DNA of 64,000 bases, from assembly GCA_037893245.1 (NCBI GenBank), contig JBAIAA010000396.1, positions 1,240,001-1,304,000 of the forward strand, written 5' to 3'. The translations under genes and the position numbers were made by a program. The notes beneath the pieces were generated by a model, which was not told the origin of the DNA, made no database searches, and saw only the letters and a list, made by a program, of their open reading frames with translations. The stretch's first letter is position 1, and every line of letters starts with the position of its first letter. Shown here piece by piece: positions 12,282-25,099 of the stretch. The DNA is from Crossaster papposus (Eukaryota > Echinodermata > Asteroidea > Velatida > Solasteridae).

Positions 12282-15200
12282 TCATGCGTCAGGACACTGG
12301 CGGCATATGCCTATGTGGCAATACACGTGTACATACATACACATCAGAAAACATGGCTGCGAATGAGGATAATTTTGTCTACTTATATTTGAGCTGCGAG
12401 CCTCAACGTTGTTCGAAAATGAAGAGACACTCACCAGTCCGACATCTGAGCAAAATATTGCCAAATTTCTCACTGAAAAAAACAAAAAAACTGAGAGACT
12501 CATGCGTCAGGACACTGGCGGCATATGCCTATGTGGCGATACACATGTACATACATACACATCAGAAAACATGGCTGCGAATGAGGATAATTCTTTCGAC
12601 TTATATTTGAGCTGCGAACCTCAACGTTGTTCGAGAATGAAGAGACACTCACCAGCTCGACATCTGAGCCAAAATATTGCCAAATTTCTCACTGGAACAA
12701 ACCTAAACTGAGAGACTCATGCGTCAGGACACTGGTGGCATATGCCTATGTGGCAATACACGTGTACATACAAACACATCAGAAAACATGGCTGCGAATG
12801 AGGATAATGTTCTCGACATATATCTGAGCTGCGAACCTCAACGTTGTTCGAGAATGAAGAGACACTCACCAGCTCGACATCCGAGCCAAAATATTGCCAA
12901 ATTTCGCACTGGAACAAACCTAAACTGAGAGACTCATGCGTCAGGACACTGGCGGCATATGCCTATGTGGCAATACACGTGTACATACAAACACATCAGA
13001 AAACATGGCTGCGAATGAGGATATTTTTCTCAACATATATTTGAGATGCTAACCTCAACGTTGTTGGAGAATGAAGAGACATTCACCACCTCCACATCTG
13101 AGCTAACATATCGCCAAAATTCTCACCGGAAGAGACCAAAACTTTGAGACTCATGCGTCAGGACAATGGCGGCATAGGCCTATGCGGCAATACAAGTGTA
13201 CATTGATACACATAAGAAAACATTGCTGCGAATGAGGATAATTTTCTCGACTTACATCTGAGCTGCGAATCTGAACGTTGTTTGAGAATGAAGAGACACT
13301 CACCAGCTCGACATCTGAGCCAAAATATTGCAAAATTTCTCACTGGAAAGAACCCAAACTGTGAGACTCATGCGTCAGGACCCTGCGGCATAGGCATATG
13401 CAGTAATACATGTGTACATACATACACATAAGAAAACATGGCTGCGAATGAAGATAATTTTATGGACTTATATCTGAGCTGCGAACCTCAACGTTGTTCG
13501 AGAATGAAGAGACACTCACCAGCTCGACATCTGAGCCACAATATTGCAAAATGTCTCACTGAAAAAGCAAATAAACCGAAAGACTCATGCGTCAGGACAC
13601 TGGCGGCATATGCCTATGTGGCAATACACGTGTAAATACATACACATCAGGAAAACATTGCTGCGAATGAGAATAATTTTCTCGACTTATATCTGAGCTG
13701 CGAACCTCAAAGTTGTTGGAGAATGATGAGACACTGACCAGCTCCACATCTGAGCTAACATATCGCCACAATTCTCACCGGAAGAGACCCAAACTTTGAG
13801 ACTCATGCTTCATGTCACTGGCGGCATAGGCCTATGCGGCAATACACGTGTACATGCATACACATAAGAAAACATGGCTGCGAATGAGGATAATTTTCTC
13901 GACATATATCTGAGCTGCGAACCTCAACGTTGTTGGAGAATGAAGAGACATTCACCACCTCCACATCTGAGCTCACATGTCGCCAGAATTCTCACCGGAA
14001 GAGACCACAACCTTGAGACTCATGCGTCAGGACACTGGCGGGATAGGCCTAAGCGACAATACACGTGTACATACATACACATAAGAAAACATGGCTGCGA
14101 ATGAGGATAATTTTCTCGACATATATCAGAGCTGCGAACTTCAACGTAGTTCGAGAATGAAGAGACACTCGCCAGCTCAACATCTGAGCCAAAATATTGC
14201 CAAATTTCTCACTGGAAAAAAACCAAACTCTGAGACCCATGAGTCAGGACACTGGCGGCATAGGCCTATGCGGTAATACGCGTGTACATACATACACATA
14301 AGAAAACATGGATGCGAATGAGGATAATATTCTCGACTTATATTTGAGCTGCGAACCTCAACGTTGTTCGAGAATGAAACGACACTCACCAGCTCGACAT
14401 CTGAGCTAACATATCGCCACAATTCTCACAGGAAGAGACCAAAACTGTGAGACTCATGCTTCAGGACACTGGCGGCATAGGCCTATGAGGCAATACACGT
14501 GTACATACATACACATAAGAAAACATGGCTGCGAATGAGGATAATTTTCTCGACATATATCTGAGCTGCGAGCCTCAACGTTGTTCGAGAATGAAGAGAC
14601 ACTTACCAGCTCGACATCCGAGCCAAAATATTGCCAAATTTCTCACTGGAAAAAACCCAAGCTGAGAGACTTATGCGTCAGGATACTGGCGGCATAGGCC
14701 TATGTGGCAATACACGTGTACATACATACACATCAGAAAACATGGCTGCGAATGAGGATAATTTTCTCGACATATATCTGAGCTGCGAACCTCAACGTTG
14801 TTGGAGAATGAAGAGACATTCACCACTTCCACATCTGAGCTCACATGTCGCCAGAATTCTCACCGGAAGAGACCAAAACCTTGAGACTCATGCGTCAGGA
14901 CACTGGCGGGATAGGCCTAAGCGACAATACACGTGTACATACATACACATAAGAAAACATGGCTGCGAATGAGGATAATTTTATGAACTTATATCTGAGC
15001 TGCCAACCTCAACGTTGTTCGAGAATGAAGAGACACTCACCAGCTCGACATCTGAGCCAAAATATTGCAAAATTTCTCACTGGAAAGAACCCAAACTGTG
15101 AGACTCATGGGTCAGGACCCGGACGGCATATGCATATGGGGTAATACACGTGTACATAAATACACATAATAAAACTTGGCTGCGAATGAGGATAATTTTC

Positions 15201-15973
15201 TCGACATATATCAGAGCTGCGAACCTCAACGTAGTTCGAGAATGAAGAGACACTCGCCAGCTCAACATCTGAGCCAAAATATTGCCAAATTTCTCACTGG
15301 AAAAAAACCCAAACTCTGAGACCCATGAGTCAGGACACTGGCGGCATAGGCCTATGCGGTAATACGCGTGTACATACATACACATAAGAAAACATGGATG
15401 CGAATGAGGATAATATTCTCGACTTATATTTGAGCTGCGAACCTCAACGTTGTTCGAGAATGAAACGACACTCACCAGCTCGACATCTGAGCTAACATAT
15501 CGCCACAATTCTCACAGGAAGAGACCAAAACTGTGAGACTCATGCTTCAGGACACTGGCGGCATAGGCCTATGAGGCAATACACGTGTACATACATACAC
15601 ATAAGAAAACATGGCTGCGAATGAGGATAATTTTCTCGACATATATCTGAGCTGCGAGCCTCAACGTTGTTCGAGAATGAAGAGACACTCACCAGCTCGA
15701 CATCTGAGCCAAAATATTGCAAAATTTCTCACTGGAAAGAACCCAAACTGTGAGACTCATGCGTCAGGACCCTGCGGCATAGGCATATGCAGTAATACAT
15801 GTGTACATACATACACATAAGAAAACATGGCTGCGAATGAAGATAATTTTATGGACTTATATCTGAGCTGCGAACCTCAACGTTGTTCGAGAATGAAGAG
15901 ACACTCACCAGCTTGACATCTGAGCCACAATATTGCAAAATGTCTCACTGAAAAAGCAAATAAACCGAAAGAC
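12282..15973 (+). repeat. 17-monomer higher-order repeat, 3,692 bp, copy 1
   Basis: Begins with a monomer carrying AATTTTGTCTACTTATATTTG and CACCAGTCCGACATCTGAGC. The whole stretch recurs at an offset of exactly 3,692 bp (17 x 217 plus 3). Rare variants match one for one, for example GAATCTGAACGTTGTTTGAG at 13267 and 16959, and CATGTCACTGG at 13811 and 17503. The units look almost identical by eye, which suggests recent unequal exchange or segmental duplication. Confidence 0.9.
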
Positions 15974-18900
15974 TCATGCGTCAGGACACTGGCGGCATAT
16001 GCCTATGTGGCAATACACGTGTACATACATACACATCAGAAAACATGGCTGCGAATGAGGATAATTTTGTCTACTTATATTTGAGCTGCGAGCCTCAACG
16101 TTGTTCGAAAATGAAGAGACACTCACCAGTCCGACATCTGAGCAAAATATTGCCAAATTTCTCACTGAAAAAAACAAAAAAACTGAGAGACTCATGCGTC
16201 AGGACACTGGCGGCATATGCCTATGTGGCGATACACATGTACATACATACACATCAGAAAACATGGCTGCGAATGAGGATAATTCTTTCGACTTATATTT
16301 GAGCTGCGAACCTCAACGTTGTTCGAGAATGAAGAGACACTCACCAGCTCGACATCTGAGCCAAAATATTGCCAAATTTCTCACTGGAACAAACCTAAAC
16401 TGAGAGACTCATGCGTCAGGACACTGGTGGCATATGCCTATGTGGCAATACACGTGTACATACAAACACATCAGAAAACATGGCTGCGAATGAGGATAAT
16501 GTTCTCGACATATATCTGAGCTGCGAACCTCAACGTTGTTCGAGAATGAAGAGACACTCACCAGCTCGACATCCGAGCCAAAATATTGCCAAATTTCGCA
16601 CTGGAACAAACCTAAACTGAGAGACTCATGCGTCAGGACACTGGCGGCATATGCCTATGTGGCAATACACGTGTACATACAAACACATCAGAAAACATGG
16701 CTGCGAATGAGGATATTTTTCTCAACATATATTTGAGATGCTAACCTCAACGTTGTTGGAGAATGAAGAGACATTCACCACCTCCACATCTGAGCTAACA
16801 TATCGCCAAAATTCTCACCGGAAGAGACCAAAACTTTGAGACTCATGCGTCAGGACAATGGCGGCATAGGCCTATGCGGCAATACAAGTGTACATTGATA
16901 CACATAAGAAAACATTGCTGCGAATGAGGATAATTTTCTCGACTTACATCTGAGCTGCGAATCTGAACGTTGTTTGAGAATGAAGAGACACTCACCAGCT
17001 CGACATCTGAGCCAAAATATTGCAAAATTTCTCACTGGAAAGAACCCAAACTGTGAGACTCATGCGTCAGGACCCTGCGGCATAGGCATATGCAGTAATA
17101 CATGTGTACATACATACACATAAGAAAACATGGCTGCGAATGAAGATAATTTTATGGACTTATATCTGAGCTGCGAACCTCAACGTTGTTCGAGAATGAA
17201 GAGACACTCACCAGCTCGACATCTGAGCCACAATATTGCAAAATGTCTCACTGAAAAAGCAAATAAACCGAAAGACTCATGCGTCAGGACACTGGCGGCA
17301 TATGCCTATGTGGCAATACACGTGTAAATACATACACATCAGGAAAACATTGCTGCGAATGAGAATAATTTTCTCGACTTATATCTGAGCTGCGAACCTC
17401 AAAGTTGTTGGAGAATGATGAGACACTGACCAGCTCCACATCTGAGCTAACATATCGCCACAATTCTCACCGGAAGAGACCCAAACTTTGAGACTCATGC
17501 TTCATGTCACTGGCGGCATAGGCCTATGCGGCAATACACGTGTACATGCATACACATAAGAAAACATGGCTGCGAATGAGGATAATTTTCTCGACATATA
17601 TCTGAGCTGCGAACCTCAACGTTGTTGGAGAATGAAGAGACATTCACCACCTCCACATCTGAGCTCACATGTCGCCAGAATTCTCACCGGAAGAGACCAC
17701 AACCTTGAGACTCATGCGTCAGGACACTGGCGGGATAGGCCTAAGCGACAATACACGTGTACATACATACACATAAGAAAACATGGCTGCGAATGAGGAT
17801 AATTTTCTCGACATATATCAGAGCTGCGAACTTCAACGTAGTTCGAGAATGAAGAGACACTCGCCAGCTCAACATCTGAGCCAAAATATTGCCAAATTTC
17901 TCACTGGAAAAAAACCAAACTCTGAGACCCATGAGTCAGGACACTGGCGGCATAGGCCTATGCGGTAATACGCGTGTACATACATACACATAAGAAAACA
18001 TGGATGCGAATGAGGATAATATTCTCGACTTATATTTGAGCTGCGAACCTCAACGTTGTTCGAGAATGAAACGACACTCACCAGCTCGACATCTGAGCTA
18101 ACATATCGCCACAATTCTCACAGGAAGAGACCAAAACTGTGAGACTCATGCTTCAGGACACTGGCGGCATAGGCCTATGAGGCAATACACGTGTACATAC
18201 ATACACATAAGAAAACATGGCTGCGAATGAGGATAATTTTCTCGACATATATCTGAGCTGCGAGCCTCAACGTTGTTCGAGAATGAAGAGACACTTACCA
18301 GCTCGACATCCGAGCCAAAATATTGCCAAATTTCTCACTGGAAAAAACCCAAGCTGAGAGACTTATGCGTCAGGATACTGGCGGCATAGGCCTATGTGGC
18401 AATACACGTGTACATACATACACATCAGAAAACATGGCTGCGAATGAGGATAATTTTCTCGACATATATCTGAGCTGCGAACCTCAACGTTGTTGGAGAA
18501 TGAAGAGACATTCACCACTTCCACATCTGAGCTCACATGTCGCCAGAATTCTCACCGGAAGAGACCAAAACCTTGAGACTCATGCGTCAGGACACTGGCG
18601 GGATAGGCCTAAGCGACAATACACGTGTACATACATACACATAAGAAAACATGGCTGCGAATGAGGATAATTTTATGAACTTATATCTGAGCTGCCAACC
18701 TCAACGTTGTTCGAGAATGAAGAGACACTCACCAGCTCGACATCTGAGCCAAAATATTGCAAAATTTCTCACTGGAAAGAACCCAAACTGTGAGACTCAT
18801 GGGTCAGGACCCGGACGGCATATGCATATGGGGTAATACACGTGTACATAAATACACATAATAAAACTTGGCTGCGAATGAGGATAATTTTCTCGACATA

Positions 18901-19665
18901 TATCAGAGCTGCGAACCTCAACGTAGTTCGAGAATGAAGAGACACTCGCCAGCTCAACATCTGAGCCAAAATATTGCCAAATTTCTCACTGAAAAAAAAC
19001 CCAAACTCTGAGACCCATGAGTCAGGACACTGGCGGCATAGGCCTATGCGGTAATACGCGTGTACATACATACACATAAGAAAACATGGATGCGAATGAG
19101 GATAATATTCTCGACTTATATTTGAGCTGCGAACCTCAACGTTGTTCGAGAATGAAACGACACTCACCAGCTCGACATCTGAGCTAACATATCGCCACAA
19201 TTCTCACAGGAAGAGACCAAAACTGTGAGACTCATGCTTCAGGACACTGGCGGCATAGGCCTATGAGGCAATACACGTGTACATACATACACATAAGAAA
19301 ACATGGCTGCGAATGAGGATAATTTTCTCGACATATATCTGAGCTGCGAGCCTCAACGTTGTTCGAGAATGAAGAGACACTCACCAGCTCGACATCTGAG
19401 CCAAAATATTGCAAAATTTCTCACTGGAAAGAACCCAAACTGTGAGACTCATGCGCCAGGACCCTGCGGCATAGGCATATGCAGTAATACATGTGTACAT
19501 ACATACACATAAGAAAACATGGCTGCGAATGAAGATAATTTTATGGACTTATATCTGAGCTGCGAACCTCAACGTTGTTCGAGAATGAAGAGACACTCAC
19601 CAGCTCGACATCTGAGCCACAATATTGCAAAATGTCTCACTGAAAAAGCAAATAAACCGAAAGAC
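15974..19665 (+). repeat. 17-monomer higher-order repeat, 3,692 bp, copy 2
   Basis: Direct tandem neighbour of the copy at 12282-15973, colinear over its full length. Small length changes are visible, such as CACTGAAAAAAAACCC near 18,987 where copy 1 has CACTGGAAAAAAACCC near 15,295. After about 19,665 the array continues with different monomers (GTGTAAATACATACAC) instead of starting a third unit. Confidence 0.9.
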
Positions 19666-21180
19666 TCATGCGTCAGGACACTGGCGGCATATGCCTATGT
19701 GGCAATACACGTGTAAATACATACACATCAGAAAAATATTGCTGCGAATGAGAATAATTTTCTCGACTTAAATCTGAGCTGCGAACCTCAAAGTTGTTGG
19801 AGAATGATGAGACACTGACCAGCTCCACATCTGAGCTAACATATCGCCACAATTCTCACCGGAAGAGACCCAAACTTTGAGACTCATGCTTCAGGTCACT
19901 GGCGGCATAGGCCTATGCAGCAATACACGTGTACATGCATACACATAAGAAAACATGGCTGCGAATGAGTATAATGTTCTCGACATATATCTGAGCTGCG
20001 AACCTCAACGTTGTTGGAGAATGAAGAGACATTCACCACCTCCACATCTGAGCTCACATGTCGCCAGAATTCTCACCGGAAGAGACCAAAACCTTGAGAC
20101 TCATGCGTCAGGACACTGGCGGGATAGGCCTAAGCGACAATACACGTGTACATACATACACATAAGAAAACATGGCTGCGAATGAAGATAATTTTATGAA
20201 CTTATATCTGAGCTGCGAACCTCAACGTTGTTCGAGAATGAAGAGACACTCACCAGCTCGACATCTGAGCCAAAATATTGCAAAATTTCTCACTGGAAAG
20301 AACCCAAACTGTGAGACTCATGGGTCAGGACCCGGACGGCATAGGCATATGGGGTAATACACGTGTACATAAATACACATAATAAAACTTGGCTGCGAAT
20401 GAGGATAATTTTCTCGACATATATCAGAGCTGCGAACCTCAACGTAGTTCGAGAATGAAGAGACACTCGCCAGCTCAACATCTGAGCCAAAATATTGCCA
20501 AATTTCTCACTGGAAAAAACCCAAACTCTGAGACCCATGAGTCAGGACACTGGCGGCATAGGCCTATGCGGTAATACGCGTGTACATACATACACATAAG
20601 AAAACATGGATGCGAATGAGGATAATATTCTCGACTTATATTTGAGCTGCGAACCTCAACGTTGTTCGAGAATGAAACGACACTCACCAGCTCGACATGT
20701 GAGCTAACATATCGCCACAATTCTCACAGGAAGAGACCAAAACTGTGAGACTCATGCTTCAGGACACTGGCGGCATAGGCCTATGAGGCAATACACGTGT
20801 ACATACATACACATAAGAAAACATGGCTGCGAATGAGGATAATTTTCTCGACATATATCTGAGCTGCGAGCCTCAACGTTGTTCGAGAATGAAGAGACAC
20901 TTACCAGCTCGACATCCGAGCCAAAATATTGCAAAATTTCTCACTGGAAAAAACCCAAGCTGAGAGACTTATGCGTCAGGGTACTGGCGGCATAGGCCTA
21001 TGTGGCAATACACGTGTACATACATACACATCAGAAAACATGGCTGCGAATGAGGATAATGTTCTCGACATATATCTGAGCTGCGAACCTCAACGTTGTT
21101 CGAGAATGAAGAGACACTCACCAGCTCAACATCTGAGCCAAAATATTGCCAAAATTCTCACCGGAAGAGACCAAAACTTT
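19232..21180 (+). repeat. copy of 9,894-11,842 at an offset of 9,338 bp
   Basis: Monomers at 19232, 19519, 19955, 20172, 20389 and 20475 correspond one for one with 9894, 10181, 10617, 10834, 11051 and 11137, all at 9,338 bp (43 monomers). Near 21,150 one monomer is lost through a junction that joins the CCAAAATATTGCC class to the AAAATTCTCACCGG class. The offset is 9,121 bp from there on. This is a second, larger layer of duplication over the 3,692-bp repeat. Confidence 0.8.
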
Positions 21181-21402
21181 GAGACTCATGCGTCAGTACA
21201 CTGGCGGCATATGCCTATGTGGCGATACACATGTACATACATACACATCAGAAAACATGGCTGCGAATGAGGATAATTTTCTCGACATATATCTGAGCTG
21301 CGAGCATCAACGTTGTTCGAGAATGAAGATACACTCACCAGCTCAACATCTGAGCCAAAATATTGCCAAATTTCTTACTGGAACAAACCTAAAGTGAGAG
21401 AC

Positions 21403-23880
21403 TCATGCGTCAGGACACTGGCGGCATATGCCTATGTGGCAATACACGTGTACATACATACACATCAGAAAACATGGCTGCGAATGAGGATAATTTTGTC
21501 TACTTATATTTGAGCTGCGAGCCTCAACGTTGTTCGAGAATGAAGAGACACTCACCAGTCCGACATCTGAGCAAAATATTGCCAAATTTCTCACTGAAAA
21601 AAACAAAAAAACTGAGAGACTCATGCGTCAGGACACTGGCGGCATATGCCTATGTGGCGATACACATGTACATACATACACATCAGAAAACATGGCTGCG
21701 AATGAGGATAATTCTTTCGACTTATATTTGAGCTGCGAACCTCAACGTTGTTCGAGAATGAAGAGACACTCACCAGCTCGACATCTGAGCCAAAATATTG
21801 CCAAATTTCTCACTGGAACAAACCTAAACTGAGAGACTCATGCGTCAGGACACTGGCGGCATATGCCTATGTGGCAATACACGTGTACATACAAACACAT
21901 CAGAAAACATGGCTGCGAATGAGGATAATGTTCTCGACATATATCTGAGCTGCGAACCTCAACGTTGTTCGAGAATGAAGAGACACTCACCAGCTCGACA
22001 TCCGAGCCAAAATATTGCCAAATTTCGCACTGGAACAAACCTAAACTGAGAGACTCATGCGTCAGGACACTGGCGGCATATGCCTATGTGGCAATACACG
22101 TGTACATACAAACACATCAGAAAACATGGCTGCGAATGAGGATATTTTTCTCAACATATATTTGAGATGCTAACCTCAACGTTGTTGGAGAATGAAGAGA
22201 CATTCACCACCTCCACATCTGAGCTAACATATCGCCAAAATTCTCACCGGAAGAGACCAAAACTTTGAGACTCATGCGTCAGGACAATGGCGGCATAGGC
22301 CTATGCGGCAATACAAGTGTACATTGATACACATAAGAAAACATTGCTGCGAATGAGGATAATTTTCTCGACTTACATCTGAGCTGCGAATCTGAACGTT
22401 GTTTGAGAATGAAGAGACACTCACCAGCTCGACATCTGAGCCAAAATATTGCAAAATTTCTCACTGGAAAGAACCCAAACTGTGAGACTCATGCGTCAGG
22501 ACCCTGCGGCATAGGCATATGCAGTAATACATGTGTACATACATACACATAAGAAAACATGGCTGCGAATGAAGATAATTTTATGGACTTATATCTGAGC
22601 TGCGAACCTCAACGTTGTTCGAGAATGAAGAGACACTCACCAGCTCGACATCTGAGCCACAATATTGCAAAATGTCTCACTGAAAAAGCAAATAAACCGA
22701 AAGACTCATGCGTCAGGACACTGGCGGCATATGCCTATGTGGCAATACACGTGTAAATACATACACATCAGGAAAACATTGCTGCGAATGAGAATAATTT
22801 TCTCGACTTATATCTGAGCTGCGAACCTCAAAGTTGTTGGAGAATGATGAGACACTGACCAGCTCCACATCTGAGCTAACATATCGCCACAATTCTCACC
22901 GGAAGAGACCCAAACTTTGAGACTCATGCTTCATGTCACTGGCGGCATAGGCCTATGCGGCAATACACGTGTACATGCATACACATAAGAAAACATGGCT
23001 GCGAATGAGGATAATTTTCTCGACATATATCTGAGCTGCGAACCTCAACGTTGTTGGAGAATGAAGAGACATTCACCACCTCCACATCTGAGCTCACATG
23101 TCGCCAGAATTCTCACCGGAAGAGACCACAACCTTGAGACTCATGCGTCAGGACACTGGCGGGATAGGCCTAAGCGACAATACACGTGTACATACATACA
23201 CATAAGAAAACATGGCTGCGAATGAGGATAATTTTCTCGACATATATCAGAGCTGCGAACTTCAACGTAGTTCGAGAATGAAGAGACACTCGCCAGCTCA
23301 ACATCTGAGCCAAAATATTGCCAAATTTCTCACTGGAAAAAAACCAAACTCTGAGACCCATGAGTCAGGACACTGGCGGCATAGGCCTATGCGGTAATAC
23401 GCGTGTACATACATACACATAAGAAAACATGGATGCGAATGAGGATAATATTCTCGACTTATATTTGAGCTGCGAACCTCAACGTTGTTCGAGAATGAAA
23501 CGACACTCACCAGCTCGACATCTGAGCTAACATATCGCCACAATTCTCACAGGAAGAGACCAAAACTGTGAGACTCATGCTTCAGGACACTGGCGGCATA
23601 GGCCTATGAGGCAATACACGTGTACATACATACACATAAGAAAACATGGCTGCGAATGAGGATAATTTTCTCGACATATATCTGAGCTGCGAGCCTCAAC
23701 GTTGTTCGAGAATGAAGAGACACTTACCAGCTCGACATCCGAGCCAAAATATTGCCAAATTTCTCACTGTAAAAAACCCAAGCTGAGAGACTTATGCGTC
23801 AGGATACTGGCGGCATAGGCCTATGTGGCAATACACGTGTACATACATACACATCAGAAAACATGGCTGCGAATGAGGAT
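21403..23880 (+). repeat. partial third copy of the 3,692-bp higher-order repeat
   Basis: Matches 12282-14759 at an offset of 9,121 bp, including the GAATCTGAACG monomer (22388) and the CATGTCACTGG monomer (22932). The match ends near 23,880, where copy 1 has AATTTTCTCGAC and TTGTTGGAGA but this copy has AATGTTCTCGAC and TTGTTCGAGA. It is truncated at about 2.5 kb of 3.7 kb. Confidence 0.8.
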
Positions 23881-25099
23881 AATGTTCTCGACATATATCT
23901 GAGCTGCGAACCTCAACGTTGTTCGAGAATGAAGAGACACTCACCAGCTCAACATCTGAGCCAAAATATTGCCAAATTTCTCACTGGAACAAACCTAAAC
24001 TGAGAGACTCATGCGTCAGGACACTGGCGGCATAAGCCTATGTGGCAATACACGTGTACATACAAACACATCAGAAAACATGGCTGCGAACGAGGATAAT
24101 TTTCTCGACATATATCTGAGCTGCGAGCCTCAACGTTGTTCGAGAATGAAGAGACACTCACCAGCTCAACATCTGAGCCAAAATATTGCCAAATTTCTCA
24201 CTGGAACAAACCTAAAGTGAGAGACTCATGCGTCAGGACACTGGCGGCATATGCCTATGTGGCAATACACGTGTACATACATACACATCAGAAAACATGG
24301 CTGCAAATAAGGATAATTTTGTCTACTTATATTTGAGCTGCGAGCCTCAACGTTGTTCGAGAATGAAGAGACACTCACCAGTCCGACATCTGAGCAAAAT
24401 ATTGCCATATTTCTCACTGAAAAAAACCAAAAAACTGAGAGACTCATGCGTCAGGACACTGGCGGCATATGCCTATGTGGCGATACACATGTACATACAT
24501 ACACATCAGAAAACATGGCTGCGAATGAGGATAATTCTTTCGACTTATATTTGAGCTGCGAACCTCAACGTTGTTCGAGAATGAAGAGACACTCACCAGC
24601 TCGACATCTGAGCCAAAATATTGCCAAATTTCTCACTGGAACAAACCTAAACTGAGAGACTCATGCGTCAGGACACTGGCGGCATATGCCTATGTTGCAA
24701 TACACGTGTACATACAAACACATCAGAAAACATGGCTGCGAATGAGGATAATGTTCTCGACATATATCTGAGCTGCGAACCTCAACGTTGTTCGAGAATG
24801 AAGAGACACTCACCAGCTCGACATCCGAGCCAAAATATTGCCAAATTTCGCACTGGAACAAACCTAAACTGAGATACTCATGCGTCAGGACACTGGCGGC
24901 ATATGCCTATGTGGCAATACACGTGTACATACAAACACATCAGAAAACATGGCTGCGAATGAGGATATTTTTCTCAACATATATTTGAGATGCTAACCTC
25001 AACGTTGTTGGAGAATGAAGAGACATTCACCACCTCCACATCTGAGCTAACATATCGCCAAAATTCTCACCGGAAGAGACCAAAACTTTGAGACTCATG

